Assembly (NCBI GenBank): GCA_046484325.1
Contig: JAWOJB010000075.1
Span: forward strand, 1 to 45,512
Reading direction: 5' to 3'
Length of the DNA: 45,512 nt
From: JAWOJB01 sp046484325
GTDB lineage: Bacteria > Actinomycetota > Acidimicrobiia > Spongiisociales > ZC4RG35
Of this stretch, positions 1 to 8,445 are shown piece after piece. Positions within the stretch are counted from its first letter, which is position 1. Each line of letters begins with the position of its first letter. The position numbers and the translations under genes are program-made. A model generated the notes under the pieces. That model searched no databases, was not told where the DNA came from, and saw only the letters and a list, made by a program, of their open reading frames with translations.

Positions 1-490
1 CGATCTTCTCGACGTCGGCCCGGTCCAAGAGTCGGTTGACGTCCACCCGATCCATGAGTCGGTTTACGTCCACCCGGTCGAGAATGCGGTCGACCCCCAC
101 CCGGTCGAGCAACCGGTCCGGATCCACCCGGTCGAGCAACCGGTCCGGATCCACCCGGTCGAGCAACTCGTTGACGTCGACCCGGGCCATGACGGCGTCG
201 AGGTCGATCTTCTTGATGACGGCGTCGAAGTCGATGGCGGCGAGGACGTCGTCCAGGTCGATCTTGGCCACCAGGGCATCGAGATCGATGCGCTGGACGA
301 TCGCATCCATGTCGATCCGCTGGACGATGGCATCGACGTCGACATGGTCGATGATGGCGTCCGGATCGACGGCATCGACCACGGCCCCGGTGGCCCGCGA
401 GGCGAGACGAGAGAGACGGCCAGGCTTCCGGTCGGCGGCGGCCAGCATGAGCAGCAGGAACAGGAGCGACCGACCGCCGGATGCCGCCAT
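1..490 (-). CDS. Nine-residue-repeat protein, possibly RDD family N-terminus (partial)
   Basis: The gene is cut by the left edge; only the first 163 codons are here. A short N-terminal segment with a hydrophobic stretch (LLFLLLMLAAA, residues 9-19) is followed from about residue 38 by some thirteen tandem nine-residue units of the form D-(V/L/M/P)-(D/N)-x-(I/L/V)-(L/V/M)-x-(R/K/A)-(I/V), for example DVNRLLDRV. Two units are identical at the DNA level (27 bp, about 102-155). From memory, actinobacterial RDD-domain membrane proteins carry such repeats before the RDD domain, so that is the likely identity, but the RDD part lies outside the window. The ATG at 490 sits 7 nt after a TAGGAT -10 box, which supports this start and a leaderless mRNA. 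Confidence 0.75.
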   Translation of the reverse strand, partial: MAASGGRSLLFLLLMLAAADRKPGRLSRLASRATGAVVDAVDPDAIIDHVDVDAIVQRIDMDAIVQRIDLDALVAKIDLDDVLAAIDFDAVIKKIDLDAVMARVDVNELLDRVDPDRLLDRVDPDRLLDRVGVDRILDRVDVNRLMDRVDVNRLLDRADVEKI

Positions 491-497
491 CGCACGA

Positions 498-503
498 ATC
501 CTA
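498..503 (-). promoter_or_regulatory. -10 box TAGGAT, leaderless promoter of the repeat protein
   Basis: TAGGAT on the minus strand lies 7 nt before the ATG at 490. The spacing puts the transcription start at or next to the start codon. There is no Shine-Dalgarno in the gap. Confidence 0.5.
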
Positions 504-542
504 CATCTCGACCAACCCGACGATGCGTCCTGACCACCTCGC

Positions 543-548
543 TACCCT
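543..548 (+). promoter_or_regulatory. -10 box TACCCT, leaderless promoter of ettA
   Basis: TACCCT ends 6 nt before the ettA GTG at 555. No Shine-Dalgarno intervenes and no -35 consensus is obvious. The same hexamer precedes the enoyl-CoA hydratase, the 37-residue membrane protein and ppc at similar spacing. Confidence 0.5.
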
Positions 549-554
549 CACCGG

Positions 555-2228
555 GTGCCCGACATCATCTACTCGATGTACCGCGTCTCCAAGCACGTGC
601 CCCCGGCCCGGGACGTGCTCCGCGACATCTCGCTGTCGTTCTTCTACGGGGCGAAGATCGGGGTGATCGGGCCCAACGGGGCGGGGAAGTCGACCCTGTT
701 GCGCATCATGGCGGGCCTCGACGACGGCTTCACCGGGGACGCCAGGATCGAACGCGGGCGAACCGTGGGCCTGTTGGAACAGGAGCCGGCGCTCGATCCC
801 ACCAAGGACGTCCTGGGTAACGTGATGGACGGCGTGGCCGCGACCCAGGCGCTCCTCGATCGTTATCACGAGGTGCTCGCCGCCTGGGCCGATCCGGATG
901 CCGACTACGACCGCCTCGGCGAAAAGCAGGCCGATCTCGAGCGGCGGATCGAGGCGGCGGGTGCCTGGGACCTCGATCGCAAGGTCGCCATCGCCATGGA
1001 CGCCCTCCGGGTGCCAGTGTCCGATGCCGACGTGTCGACCCTCTCAGGAGGCGAGCGCCGGCGGGTCGCACTCTGCCGCCTCCTCCTCGCCGCACCCGAC
1101 CTCCTGCTCCTCGATGAGCCGACCAACCACCTGGATGCGGAGTCCGTCGCCTGGCTCGAGCGGTTCCTCAAGGAGTACGCGGGAACCGTGATCGCCATCA
1201 CCCACGACCGCTACTTCCTGGACAACGTCGCCGGATGGATCCTCGAGCTCGACCAGGGGCGGGGGTATCCCTTCGAGGGCAACTATTCGGGGTGGCTCGA
1301 ACAGAAGCGGGCACGGCTCGAGCAGGAAGAGCGGGAGACGTCCGCCCGTCGCAAGGCCATCGAACACGAGCTCGAATGGGTGCGGCTCTCGCCCCGCGCC
1401 CGGCAGGCCAAGGGAAGGGCACGGCTCGCCGCCTACGAACAACTCGTGGCCGAAGCTGGCCGGGTCGAGCAGCGCCAGAGGGTCGTCGAGCTCAGGATCC
1501 CCTTCACGCAGCGCCTCGGCGACCGGGTGATCGAGATTTCGGGCGTGGCCAAGGGGTACGGGGACCGGCTGCTCTTCGAGGACGTCGACGCCTCCATCCC
1601 GCCCGCAGCCGTGGTCGGCATCGTCGGCGCCAACGGTGCGGGCAAGACGACGCTGTTCCGGATGATCACCGGCCAGGAGCGACCGGACACCGGTTCGATC
1701 GAGCTCGGCCCCACCGTCGACCTCGCCTATGTCGACCAGAGCCGGGACGCACTCGACCCGTCCAAAACGGTGTTCGAGGAGATCTCGGGAGGCAACGAGC
1801 TGTTGCGCATCGGGGATCGGGAGGTGAACGCCCGGGCCTACGTGGCCTCGCTCAACTTCAAGGGATCCGACCAGCAGAAGCAGGTCGCCGATCTGTCGGG
1901 GGGCGAGCGGAACCGGGTCCACCTGGGGAAGATGCTGAGGACCGGCGGAAACGTCCTCCTGCTGGACGAGCCCTCCAACGACCTCGACGTCGACACGCTC
2001 CGAGCCCTCGAAGAGGCGATCGACGACTTCCCCGGCTGCGTCCTCGTGATCTCCCACGACCGCTGGTTCCTCGACCGGGTGGCCACGCACCTGTTGGCGT
2101 TCGAGGGCGACAGCACCGTCCGCTGGTTCGAGGGGAACTGGTCGGAGTATGCCGAGTGGATGCGGAAGGAGTTCGGCGACGACGCCCTGCAGCCCCACCG
2201 GATCAAGTACAAGAGGCTGGCGGGATAG
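555..2228 (+). CDS. ettA: Energy-dependent translational throttle protein EttA (ABC-F ATPase)
   Basis: A soluble ABC-F protein of 557 aa with two nucleotide-binding domains; the family binds the ribosomal E site and gates translation according to ATP/ADP. Domain 1 has Walker A GPNGAGKS (39-46), signature LSGGERRRV and Walker B LLLLDEPTNHLD. The P-site tRNA-interacting arm region includes ELEWVRLSPRARQAKGRARL. Domain 2 has GANGAGKT, LSGGERNRV and VLLLDEPSNDLD, and the protein ends in RIKYKRLAG. N-terminus, linker and C-terminus all align with E. coli EttA as I know it, at near-identical length, so this is EttA rather than another ABC-F branch. The start is GTG. It is convergent with pnp, with a strong hairpin between them. 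Confidence 0.95.
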   Translation: MPDIIYSMYRVSKHVPPARDVLRDISLSFFYGAKIGVIGPNGAGKSTLLRIMAGLDDGFTGDARIERGRTVGLLEQEPALDPTKDVLGNVMDGVAATQALLDRYHEVLAAWADPDADYDRLGEKQADLERRIEAAGAWDLDRKVAIAMDALRVPVSDADVSTLSGGERRRVALCRLLLAAPDLLLLDEPTNHLDAESVAWLERFLKEYAGTVIAITHDRYFLDNVAGWILELDQGRGYPFEGNYSGWLEQKRARLEQEERETSARRKAIEHELEWVRLSPRARQAKGRARLAAYEQLVAEAGRVEQRQRVVELRIPFTQRLGDRVIEISGVAKGYGDRLLFEDVDASIPPAAVVGIVGANGAGKTTLFRMITGQERPDTGSIELGPTVDLAYVDQSRDALDPSKTVFEEISGGNELLRIGDREVNARAYVASLNFKGSDQQKQVADLSGGERNRVHLGKMLRTGGNVLLLDEPSNDLDVDTLRALEEAIDDFPGCVLVISHDRWFLDRVATHLLAFEGDSTVRWFEGNWSEYAEWMRKEFGDDALQPHRIKYKRLAG

Positions 2229-2258
2229 GCTCGCCTGGCGATCACCGGCGGAGATGTC

Positions 2259-2288
2259 GAAGGGGGCGGGTACCGACCCGCCCCCTTC
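2259..2288. terminator. Perfect 13-bp hairpin between convergent ettA and pnp
   Basis: GAAGGGGGCGGGT (2259-2271), loop ACCG, then ACCCGCCCCCTTC (2276-2288): a perfect 13-bp stem 30 nt after the ettA stop and 22 nt past the pnp stop. It serves either strand. It lacks a U-tract, as many terminators of high-GC actinobacteria do. Confidence 0.7.
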
Positions 2289-2309
2289 CGTCCGTCTCAG
2301 GATCGTGGG

Positions 2310-4766
2310 TCAGCTCTTGGGCTGCTGCTCGAAGGTCTCCTCAAACGACACCGCCGCCTTGCGCCGCTCGCCGGACTCGGAGGGGGGTGGCGGTGAGGCG
2401 GGCTGCTCGGCCCGACCACCAGAGCGGTCGCCGCCACCGTCGCGGTCGCGGCCTCGGTCACGGTCACGACCACGGTCACGACCACGGTCACCACCACGGT
2501 CGCGATCCCGGTCACCACCACGGTCGCGATCCCGGTCTCGGTACCCCCCCTCCCGAGGCCCGCCATCGCCGCCCCGCGAGCCTGCCGGCGGGACGTTCGC
2601 CCCTGGCTTGGGCTCGATGGGCTCGACCAGGCTGAGCGAGAGCTTGCCGTTCCGATCGATCTCCGAGAGAACGACCTTCACCCGGTCGCCGAGCTCGAGG
2701 TAGTCCTCGACCCGTTCGACCCGCCGCTCGGTATCGAGCTTCGAGATGTGGAGCAGACCGTCACGGCCAGGGAGGATGTTGATGAAGGCACCGAACTTGG
2801 TGATGTTGACGACTTCTCCGTCGTACTCCTTGCCCAGCTCGGCCTCGGGCGGGAAGGCGATCAGCATGATGCGGTCCTTCGCCGCCTGGAGCACGTCGCG
2901 GTCGTTGGACGCGATCCGCACCACCCCGTGGGCGCCCTCCTCCTCGATCTCGATCTCGGCTCCGGTCTGCTCTTCGAGCTCCCGGACGATCTTGCCCTTC
3001 GGCCCGATCACCTCGCCGATCTTGTCCTTCGGGATCTGGATCGACTCGATGCGAGGCGCCCACCGGTTCAGATCCTCGCGCGGGGCGGGGATCACCTGGC
3101 GCATCGCGTCGAGGATGAAGAGCCTCGCCTCCTTGGCCTGGTCGAGCGCTCCAGTCAGCACCTCGGACGGCAGCCCCTGTAGCTTCGTGTCGAGCTGCAG
3201 GGCCGTGATCACCCCGGCCGTGCCTGCCACCTTGAAGTCCATGTCGCCGAGGGCGTCCTCGGCCCCGAGGATGTCGGTGAGGGTGACATAGCGACCATCC
3301 CGATGGATGAGGCCCATGGCGATCCCGGCCACCGGCTCGATGATCGGCACCCCGGCGTCCATGAGCGACAGCGTCGAGGCGCACACCGACGCCATCGACG
3401 TCGAGCCGTTCGACGAGAGCACCTCCGACACCAACCGCAGGGCGTAGGGGAACTCGTCGGGGGTGGGGATCGCCGGGAGCAGCGCCTTCTCGGCGAGGGC
3501 GCCGTGGCCGATCTCACGTCGCTTCGGCCCACGCATGAAGCCGGCCTCCCCCGTCGAGAACGGTGGGAAGTTGTAGTGGTGCATGTACCGCTTCGACTCC
3601 TCGATGCCGAGGCTGTCGAGCATCTGCTCCATCTTGAGCATCCCGAGCGTCGTCAGGTTGAGCACCTGGGTCTCGCCCCGCTGGAACAGACCGGACCCGT
3701 GGGTCCGACCCACCACGCCCACCTCGACGGTCAGCGGGCGGATGTCCTTCGGCCCTCGCCCGTCGAGCCGCACGCCTTCGTCGACCACCCTGGCGCGCAT
3801 CATGTCCTTGAGCACGGACTTGAACGCCCGCTTCGCCTGCTTGGGGCCCTCGTCGTCGTCGGCGGCGAAGCCGAGCTCGGCGATCAGCTGCTCGAGGACG
3901 CCCGCCTCGGCGGCCGACCGGTCCTGCTTGTCGGCGATCCGGACGATGTCGGTGAGCTTCGACTCGGCGGCCGCCCGCACCCGCCCGGCCAGCTCGTCGG
4001 TGTAGTCGACCGCCGTCGGCCACTCCACCGAGGGCCTCTCGACCTGGGCTCCCAGGCCGAGCTGGAGATCGATGAGCTCTCCGATGTACCGCTTCGACTC
4101 CTCGAGGCCGGCAGCGACCGCCGCCTCGTCGCTCGGCGGCTGGCCGGCGGCGATCAGCCTCAGCCCGTTGGGCGTCGAGCCTGCCTCCACCATGATGATG
4201 TCGATCCCGCCCTGGTCGTTGCGGCGGCCGGCGACGACGAGCTCGAAAACGGAGTCCTCGAGGTCCCCGTGGGTGGGGAAGGGCACCCAGGCGCCGTCGT
4301 GCAGGGCGAGACGCACCGCACCGATCGGCCCCTCGAAGGGGATCGGGCTCACCACGAGGGCGGCCGAGGCCCCGTTGAGGGCGACGACGTCGAAGGGATT
4401 CTCGCCGTCGACGGCCAGCGTGGTCACCACGACCTGGGTCTCACACCGGTACCCATCCGGAAAGGACGGCCGCAGTGGCCGATCGATCAGCCGGCAGGTG
4501 AGGATCGCCTGCTCGGTGGGACGGCCCTCGCGACGGAAGAACGAGCCGGGGATCCGCCCGGCGGCATACATCCGCTCCTCGAAGTCGACGGTGAGGGGAA
4601 AGAAGTCGATCCCCTCCCGCATGCTCTTGTTGGCGGTGGCGGTGACCAGCATCTCGGTCCCACCCAGGGTCGCCACGACGGCCCCATCGGCCTGCATGGC
4701 GAACTTGCCGGTGCTGAGGGTGAAGGACTTGCCTCCCACCTCGCCGGCGACCGTGTACTCGGGCAC
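2310..4766 (-). CDS. pnp: Polyribonucleotide nucleotidyltransferase (PNPase)
   Basis: A phosphorolytic 3'-5' exoribonuclease of the RNA-degradation machinery, 818 aa. It has two RNase PH domains joined by a helical linker (second copy about residues 320-550, with FKVAGTAGVITALQLD), a KH domain around 560-620 (KIGEVIGPKGKIV) and an S1 domain around 640-710 (GEVVNITKFGAFINI). After S1 comes an unusually long tail of about 100 residues, rich in Arg, Asp and Gly with RDRD/GGDR repeats (encoded at about 2440-2545), ending in a Pro/Ser/Glu segment. The GTG start follows an AGGAG Shine-Dalgarno. It lies downstream of rpsO in the same direction, the order seen in many bacteria. Confidence 0.97.
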   Translation of the reverse strand: MPEYTVAGEVGGKSFTLSTGKFAMQADGAVVATLGGTEMLVTATANKSMREGIDFFPLTVDFEERMYAAGRIPGSFFRREGRPTEQAILTCRLIDRPLRPSFPDGYRCETQVVVTTLAVDGENPFDVVALNGASAALVVSPIPFEGPIGAVRLALHDGAWVPFPTHGDLEDSVFELVVAGRRNDQGGIDIIMVEAGSTPNGLRLIAAGQPPSDEAAVAAGLEESKRYIGELIDLQLGLGAQVERPSVEWPTAVDYTDELAGRVRAAAESKLTDIVRIADKQDRSAAEAGVLEQLIAELGFAADDDEGPKQAKRAFKSVLKDMMRARVVDEGVRLDGRGPKDIRPLTVEVGVVGRTHGSGLFQRGETQVLNLTTLGMLKMEQMLDSLGIEESKRYMHHYNFPPFSTGEAGFMRGPKRREIGHGALAEKALLPAIPTPDEFPYALRLVSEVLSSNGSTSMASVCASTLSLMDAGVPIIEPVAGIAMGLIHRDGRYVTLTDILGAEDALGDMDFKVAGTAGVITALQLDTKLQGLPSEVLTGALDQAKEARLFILDAMRQVIPAPREDLNRWAPRIESIQIPKDKIGEVIGPKGKIVRELEEQTGAEIEIEEEGAHGVVRIASNDRDVLQAAKDRIMLIAFPPEAELGKEYDGEVVNITKFGAFINILPGRDGLLHISKLDTERRVERVEDYLELGDRVKVVLSEIDRNGKLSLSLVEPIEPKPGANVPPAGSRGGDGGPREGGYRDRDRDRGGDRDRDRGGDRGRDRGRDRDRGRDRDGGGDRSGGRAEQPASPPPPSESGERRKAAVSFEETFEQQPKS

Positions 4767-4814
4767 GGTTGCTCCTGTCTGTCGGGGAGCCCGGGCCCGT
4801 TGGCAGTGGTCATG

Positions 4815-4834
4815 CCTCGGCGTCGAGGCCGAGG
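4815..4834 (-). promoter_or_regulatory. Hairpin in the pnp leader
   Basis: CCTCGGC (4815-4821), loop GTCGAG, GCCGAGG (4828-4834): a perfect 7-bp stem about 50 nt before the pnp start, in the 174-bp rpsO-pnp spacer. It could be an rpsO terminator or a processing site like the RNase III hairpin in the E. coli pnp leader; the sequence does not decide. No other clear element is visible in the spacer. Confidence 0.3.
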
Positions 4835-4940
4835 GATGGCAACTGACAACCGGCCGTCCGACTCCGTTGTCGTGTGGTAGATCCCGGCACGAAACCGGAA
4901 CTACGAGAGGAGCGGCCGCAGCCGCACCTCCCGGAACTCG

Positions 4941-5198
4941 CTATCGGCGGAGGCCGAGAGTGGCGATGAGTCGCCGGTACCTCTCGACGTCCTGTCGCCG
5001 CAGGTAGTTGAGCAACCGACGGCGCTTTCCGACCAGCATCAGCAGGCCTCGCCTGCCGTGATGATCGTGCTTGTGCTCACGAAGATGCTCGGTGAGATGG
5101 TTGATGCGCTCGGTCAGCAGCGCCACCTGGACCTCGGGGGACCCGGTGTCGCCGTCGTGCTGGCCGAACTCGGCAATGATCTCTTGGGTGCTCTTCAT
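4941..5198 (-). CDS. rpsO: 30S ribosomal protein S15
   Basis: Primary 16S rRNA-binding protein of the small-subunit platform. The 85-aa product has the family core GDTGSPEVQVALLTERI (17-33), the basic HDHHGRRGLLMLVGKRRRLL segment and ends TLGLRR. The start chosen is the ATG at 5198 (MKSTQEII), which gives the normal S15 length; the reading frame stays open upstream, but that extension is Arg/Pro/Ser-rich antisense-like sequence. A spacer of about 50 bp separates it from the RidA-family gene, and pnp follows. Confidence 0.96.
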   Translation of the reverse strand: MKSTQEIIAEFGQHDGDTGSPEVQVALLTERINHLTEHLREHKHDHHGRRGLLMLVGKRRRLLNYLRRQDVERYRRLIATLGLRR

Positions 5199-5250
5199 GC
5201 GCGTGGAACCCGAATCTCGGCGGGGGAACCGACCGAAGTGTAGCACCTCA

Positions 5251-5652
5251 TCAGGTGTCCGAGAGCCGAGCCGATCCCACCACCGCCTCCGCCTCGATCT
5301 CCACCTTCCAGGCCGGGTCGAGCAGCGCGGCCACCACGACCATGGTGGCCGCCGGGGCGGCCGGGCCGAACACCTCGGCATGGGCGCGGCCCACCTCGTC
5401 GGCGTCGCCAGGGTCTACCAGGTACATGCGGGTCCGGATCACGTCGGCCGGGGTCGCCCCCAGTGCTTCGAGGGCCGACCGGACGATGCTGCCGCACAGC
5501 AGCATCTGGTCGTAGGCGCTCACGGGCGGCGGCCCTCCTCCCTGAGGGATCGGGGCGGTCCCGGCGACCTCGATCCGGTCATCGTGGCGGACCGCCCGGC
5601 TGAACCCGTAGCGCTCCTCGTAGGGCGAGGCCGAGCCGATCCGGTCACGCAT
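5251..5652 (-). CDS. RidA family protein (YjgF/YER057c/UK114 fold)
   Basis: A 133-aa protein of the RidA superfamily, many members of which hydrolyse reactive enamine/imine intermediates. The usual landmarks are present: SAYDQMLLCGSIVRSALEAL, then DVIRTRMYLVD with the conserved Arg, and a beta-rich end (AATMVVVAALLDPAWKVEIEAEAV). The ATG at 5652 overlaps the ribF stop by 8 nt, so it is translationally coupled and probably the last gene of the rimP-ribF run. An open frame upstream of this ATG overlaps ribF and shows no family similarity. The subgroup (true RidA or Rid4-7) cannot be told by eye. Confidence 0.85.
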   Translation of the reverse strand: MRDRIGSASPYEERYGFSRAVRHDDRIEVAGTAPIPQGGGPPPVSAYDQMLLCGSIVRSALEALGATPADVIRTRMYLVDPGDADEVGRAHAEVFGPAAPAATMVVVAALLDPAWKVEIEAEAVVGSARLSDT

Positions 5653-6577
5653 CCGCCAGCACCTGCCGTCCGGCCTCGACGTCCCTGGCGATCTGGGCGA
5701 CGAGCTCGTCCACTCCTGCGAATCTCCGCTCGTCGCGAAGGCGGTCGACGAAGCCCAATGAGAGCACGGATCCGTAGAGGTCCAGATCGACATCCAGCAG
5801 ATGTGCCTCGACCACCCGCTGGGTCTGACCGAAGGTGGGGCGCACCCCGATGTTCACGACCGACCGGTGGGTCTGGTCGCCCAGTCGCGCCCGGGCCGCG
5901 TACACCCCGTTCCCCGGCAGCGCCATTCGCTCGGGCACGTGGAGGTTGGCGGTGGGGAACCCGATCCCCCGGCCTCGGGAATCACCGTGGACGACGGGCC
6001 CACGGATCTGGAACGGCTCCCCCAGCAATCGGGCGGCCTCGGCCACCCGGCCCTCCTCCAGCATGGCCCGGATCCGGCTCGACGAGACCACCTCGCCATC
6101 GCTGTGCCCGACGAGCTCGACCGGCTCGACCTCGAAGCCGAGGCGGTCGCCCAGTGCCCGGAGGGCGTCGACGTCACCCGAGCGCCCGTAGCCGAACCGG
6201 AAATCCGCCCCGACCGCCACCACCCGGGCCTCGAGCCGCCCGGCCAAGACCTCGACTGCGAACGCCTCGGGCGCCAGATCGCGGATCTGCAGGAACGGGA
6301 GGACACCCACCACCTCCACCCCGCATCGCCCCAACAGCTCGGCCCGCCGATCGATGTCGGTGAGCAGGCGGGGGGCCCGGTCGGGGGCGAGGAACTCGAG
6401 CGGATGCGGGTCGAAGGTCAGGGCGACCGGGACGAGTGAGCGGGCGAGAGCCTCCTCGACCAACTCTGCGAGAACGATGCGATGACCCAGGTGTACGCCG
6501 TCAAAGACGCCGATGGCGACCGCCGAAGGCCGCCCCAGGACCCACCCGAGCGGATCACCGGTCAGCAGGCGGGTCAC
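5645..6577 (-). CDS. ribF: Bifunctional riboflavin kinase / FAD synthetase
   Basis: Converts riboflavin to FMN and FMN to FAD. The 310-aa product has the N-terminal FAD synthetase nucleotidyltransferase signature GVFDGVHLGH near residue 20, and the C-terminal riboflavin kinase signature GDSRGRGIGFPTAN near residue 195, which binds ATP and flavin. The start is the GTG at 6577, overlapping the truB stop as GTGA. That gives a normal RibF length; an open frame runs upstream through truB but is non-coding. Confidence 0.95.
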   Translation of the reverse strand: MTRLLTGDPLGWVLGRPSAVAIGVFDGVHLGHRIVLAELVEEALARSLVPVALTFDPHPLEFLAPDRAPRLLTDIDRRAELLGRCGVEVVGVLPFLQIRDLAPEAFAVEVLAGRLEARVVAVGADFRFGYGRSGDVDALRALGDRLGFEVEPVELVGHSDGEVVSSSRIRAMLEEGRVAEAARLLGEPFQIRGPVVHGDSRGRGIGFPTANLHVPERMALPGNGVYAARARLGDQTHRSVVNIGVRPTFGQTQRVVEAHLLDVDLDLYGSVLSLGFVDRLRDERRFAGVDELVAQIARDVEAGRQVLADA

Positions 6578-7458
6578 GCGATCACGACCTCGGGGCGGGC
6601 GTCCGCATCGCCGGAACGGTAGACGGCGAGCATCCACCCGGACTCGTCGAGGATCCGGAAGGCCGTGCCCGCCGCCAATCCCGGAGCGGGTGAGGGTTCC
6701 AGACGCCGGCCGTGACGTGCCATCTTCTCGACATCGCCTCGCACCTCCGCCGCCGGGAGATCGCCGAGGCCCTCGGCCGGCGTCAGGACTCCAGCCTCCC
6801 ACCTCCCGGCCCGGACTGCCTCCAGCGACACGCCTCGTTCGCCCACGTCGAGCGAGCCGGTCCGGGTCCGGCGCAAGGCCACGAGGTGGGCGCGGGTCCC
6901 CAAACCCCCGGCAAGGTCGTCCGCCAGGACGCGAACGTAGGTCCCCTTGCCACACGTCACCCGGAAGCGCACATCGGGATGGGGACCTCGTCCGACCTCG
7001 AGGATCTCGAGCGCGTGGATCTCGATCGGGCGAGGCGCCCGTCTCACCTCGCGACCCTCTCGGGCGAGGTCGTAGAGGCGGCGACCTTGGACTTTGAGCG
7101 CCGACACCATGGGCGGGACCTGATCGATCGTCCCGACGAAGCGCCGGGCGACGCCCTTCAGCTCTGCCTCGTCGATCTCGGCCGGGTGGCTCCAGGTGAC
7201 CTCACCGTCGGCATCGAGGCTGTCGGTGGCGATCCCGAACCTCGCCACCGCCTCGTACTCCTTCGGCAGGTCCTGAACGAACCGCACGAGCCGGGTGGCC
7301 CGTCCCATGGCCACGACCACGAGCCCGGAGGCCATAGGATCGAGGGTGCCGGCATGGCCGGCCCGGCGCTGGCCGGTTGCCTTGCGGACCGCCGCCACCA
7401 CATCGTGCGAGGTGGGTCCACCCGGCTTGTCGACGAGGAGGAAACCCTCGACGGTCAC
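6574..7458 (-). CDS. truB: tRNA pseudouridine(55) synthase
   Basis: Isomerises U55 in the T-loop of tRNAs. The 294-aa protein has the catalytic motif GHAGTLDPMASG with Asp40, N-terminal LLVDKPGGPTSHDVV, then SALKVQGRRLYDLAR and the C-terminal CGKGTYVRVLADDLA segment. The GTG start overlaps the nrnA stop as GTGA, and its own stop overlaps ribF as GTGA, so nrnA-truB-ribF read as one coupled unit. Confidence 0.96.
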   Translation of the reverse strand: MTVEGFLLVDKPGGPTSHDVVAAVRKATGQRRAGHAGTLDPMASGLVVVAMGRATRLVRFVQDLPKEYEAVARFGIATDSLDADGEVTWSHPAEIDEAELKGVARRFVGTIDQVPPMVSALKVQGRRLYDLAREGREVRRAPRPIEIHALEILEVGRGPHPDVRFRVTCGKGTYVRVLADDLAGGLGTRAHLVALRRTRTGSLDVGERGVSLEAVRAGRWEAGVLTPAEGLGDLPAAEVRGDVEKMARHGRRLEPSPAPGLAAGTAFRILDESGWMLAVYRSGDADARPEVVIA

Positions 7459-8444
7459 GCCGAATCGGGCACCGGAGCAGGGAGGCGCCGGCGCACCTCG
7501 TCGATCGCCGCCTCGATCGGGCCGGGATGCGTGAAGCCGGAGGCGTTGTGGTGACCCCCTCCTCCCAGATCGACGGCGATCGCGCCGACGTCCACACGGC
7601 CGCGGGACCGGAGGCTGAGCTTCACCCGACCATCCTCCATCTCCTTGCCCAGCACGGCCACATCAGACTCCCTCGCCACCCGCAGGGCGTCGATGAGCGG
7701 GTCGGTGTCGACCAGCTCGATGCCGGCCTCGACGAGATCCGACTGGCGGAGCACCGACCAGACGAGCCGGTGCCCGGGCTCGAGAACCGCCCGCGTCAGG
7801 ACCGATCCGGCACACCGGAGATACCCGAAGGGAGTCTCCTCATAGACGTGCCGGCCGATCTCCTCAGGGCGTGCGCCCGCCTCCACCAGCCGGGCCGCCG
7901 TCCGCAGCGTCACCCCCGCGGTGTTCGAGTACTGGAAGCGCCCGGTGTCGGTGACCAGGCCGGTGTGGAAGCAGGTTGCCGCTACCTCGTCGATGGGCCA
8001 ACCCAGCTCGTCGATCAACCGGATGGCCACCTCGGCGGAGGCGGCGGCCACCGGGTCGATCAGGTTGACCGTCCCGAACCGGGTGTTCGAGGCGTGGTGG
8101 TCGACAACGATCGAGGCTTCGGCCTCGGCGAAGGCGGGGGCCAGGCTCCCGAGCCGGTCGAGTGATCCGGCATCGAAGGCCACGGCCACCGGGGCGCTCC
8201 GGTCGACCTCGCCGGGCGGGACCAGGAGGTCGAGCGGCAGGTACCGATAGGGGTCGGCGACCACGAACGGCTCACCGAAGGACGCCTCCACCCGCTTGCC
8301 GGCGGCTCTCGCCGCCACGGCGAATCCCAGCATGCTGCCGAGGGCGTCGCCGTCCGGTCCTATGTGGCAGGTGACGAGCAGCGCCGGGCTCTCGGCTACC
8401 GCCGCCGCCGCCCGTGCCAGCTCTGCCGGGTCGTCGAGGGCCAC
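7455..8444 (-). CDS. nrnA: DHH-family nanoRNase / pAp phosphatase NrnA
   Basis: Degrades 2-5 nt RNAs and dephosphorylates 3'-phosphoadenosine 5'-phosphate (pAp). The 329-aa protein shows DHH-DHHA1 landmarks: HIGPDGDALGS, FDAGSLDRLG, the metal-binding VDHHASNTRFG, a DTGRFQYSN segment and the C-terminal DHHA1 glycine motif GGGGHHNASGF. The GTG at 8444 lies one base after the rbfA stop; it replaces a longer open frame whose first 21 codons overlap rbfA and look non-coding. Confidence 0.9.
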   Translation of the reverse strand: MALDDPAELARAAAAVAESPALLVTCHIGPDGDALGSMLGFAVAARAAGKRVEASFGEPFVVADPYRYLPLDLLVPPGEVDRSAPVAVAFDAGSLDRLGSLAPAFAEAEASIVVDHHASNTRFGTVNLIDPVAAASAEVAIRLIDELGWPIDEVAATCFHTGLVTDTGRFQYSNTAGVTLRTAARLVEAGARPEEIGRHVYEETPFGYLRCAGSVLTRAVLEPGHRLVWSVLRQSDLVEAGIELVDTDPLIDALRVARESDVAVLGKEMEDGRVKLSLRSRGRVDVGAIAVDLGGGGHHNASGFTHPGPIEAAIDEVRRRLPAPVPDSA

Positions 8445-8445
8445 G

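Noticed and set aside
102..155. Two identical 27-bp units that could suggest a CRISPR or satellite repeat
   Set aside because: The units are in frame with a nine-residue protein repeat and have no unique spacers.
2440..2545. Tandem CGGTCACGACCA-like DNA repeats as a possible intergenic repeat element
   Set aside because: They encode the RDRD/GGDR tail of PNPase in frame.
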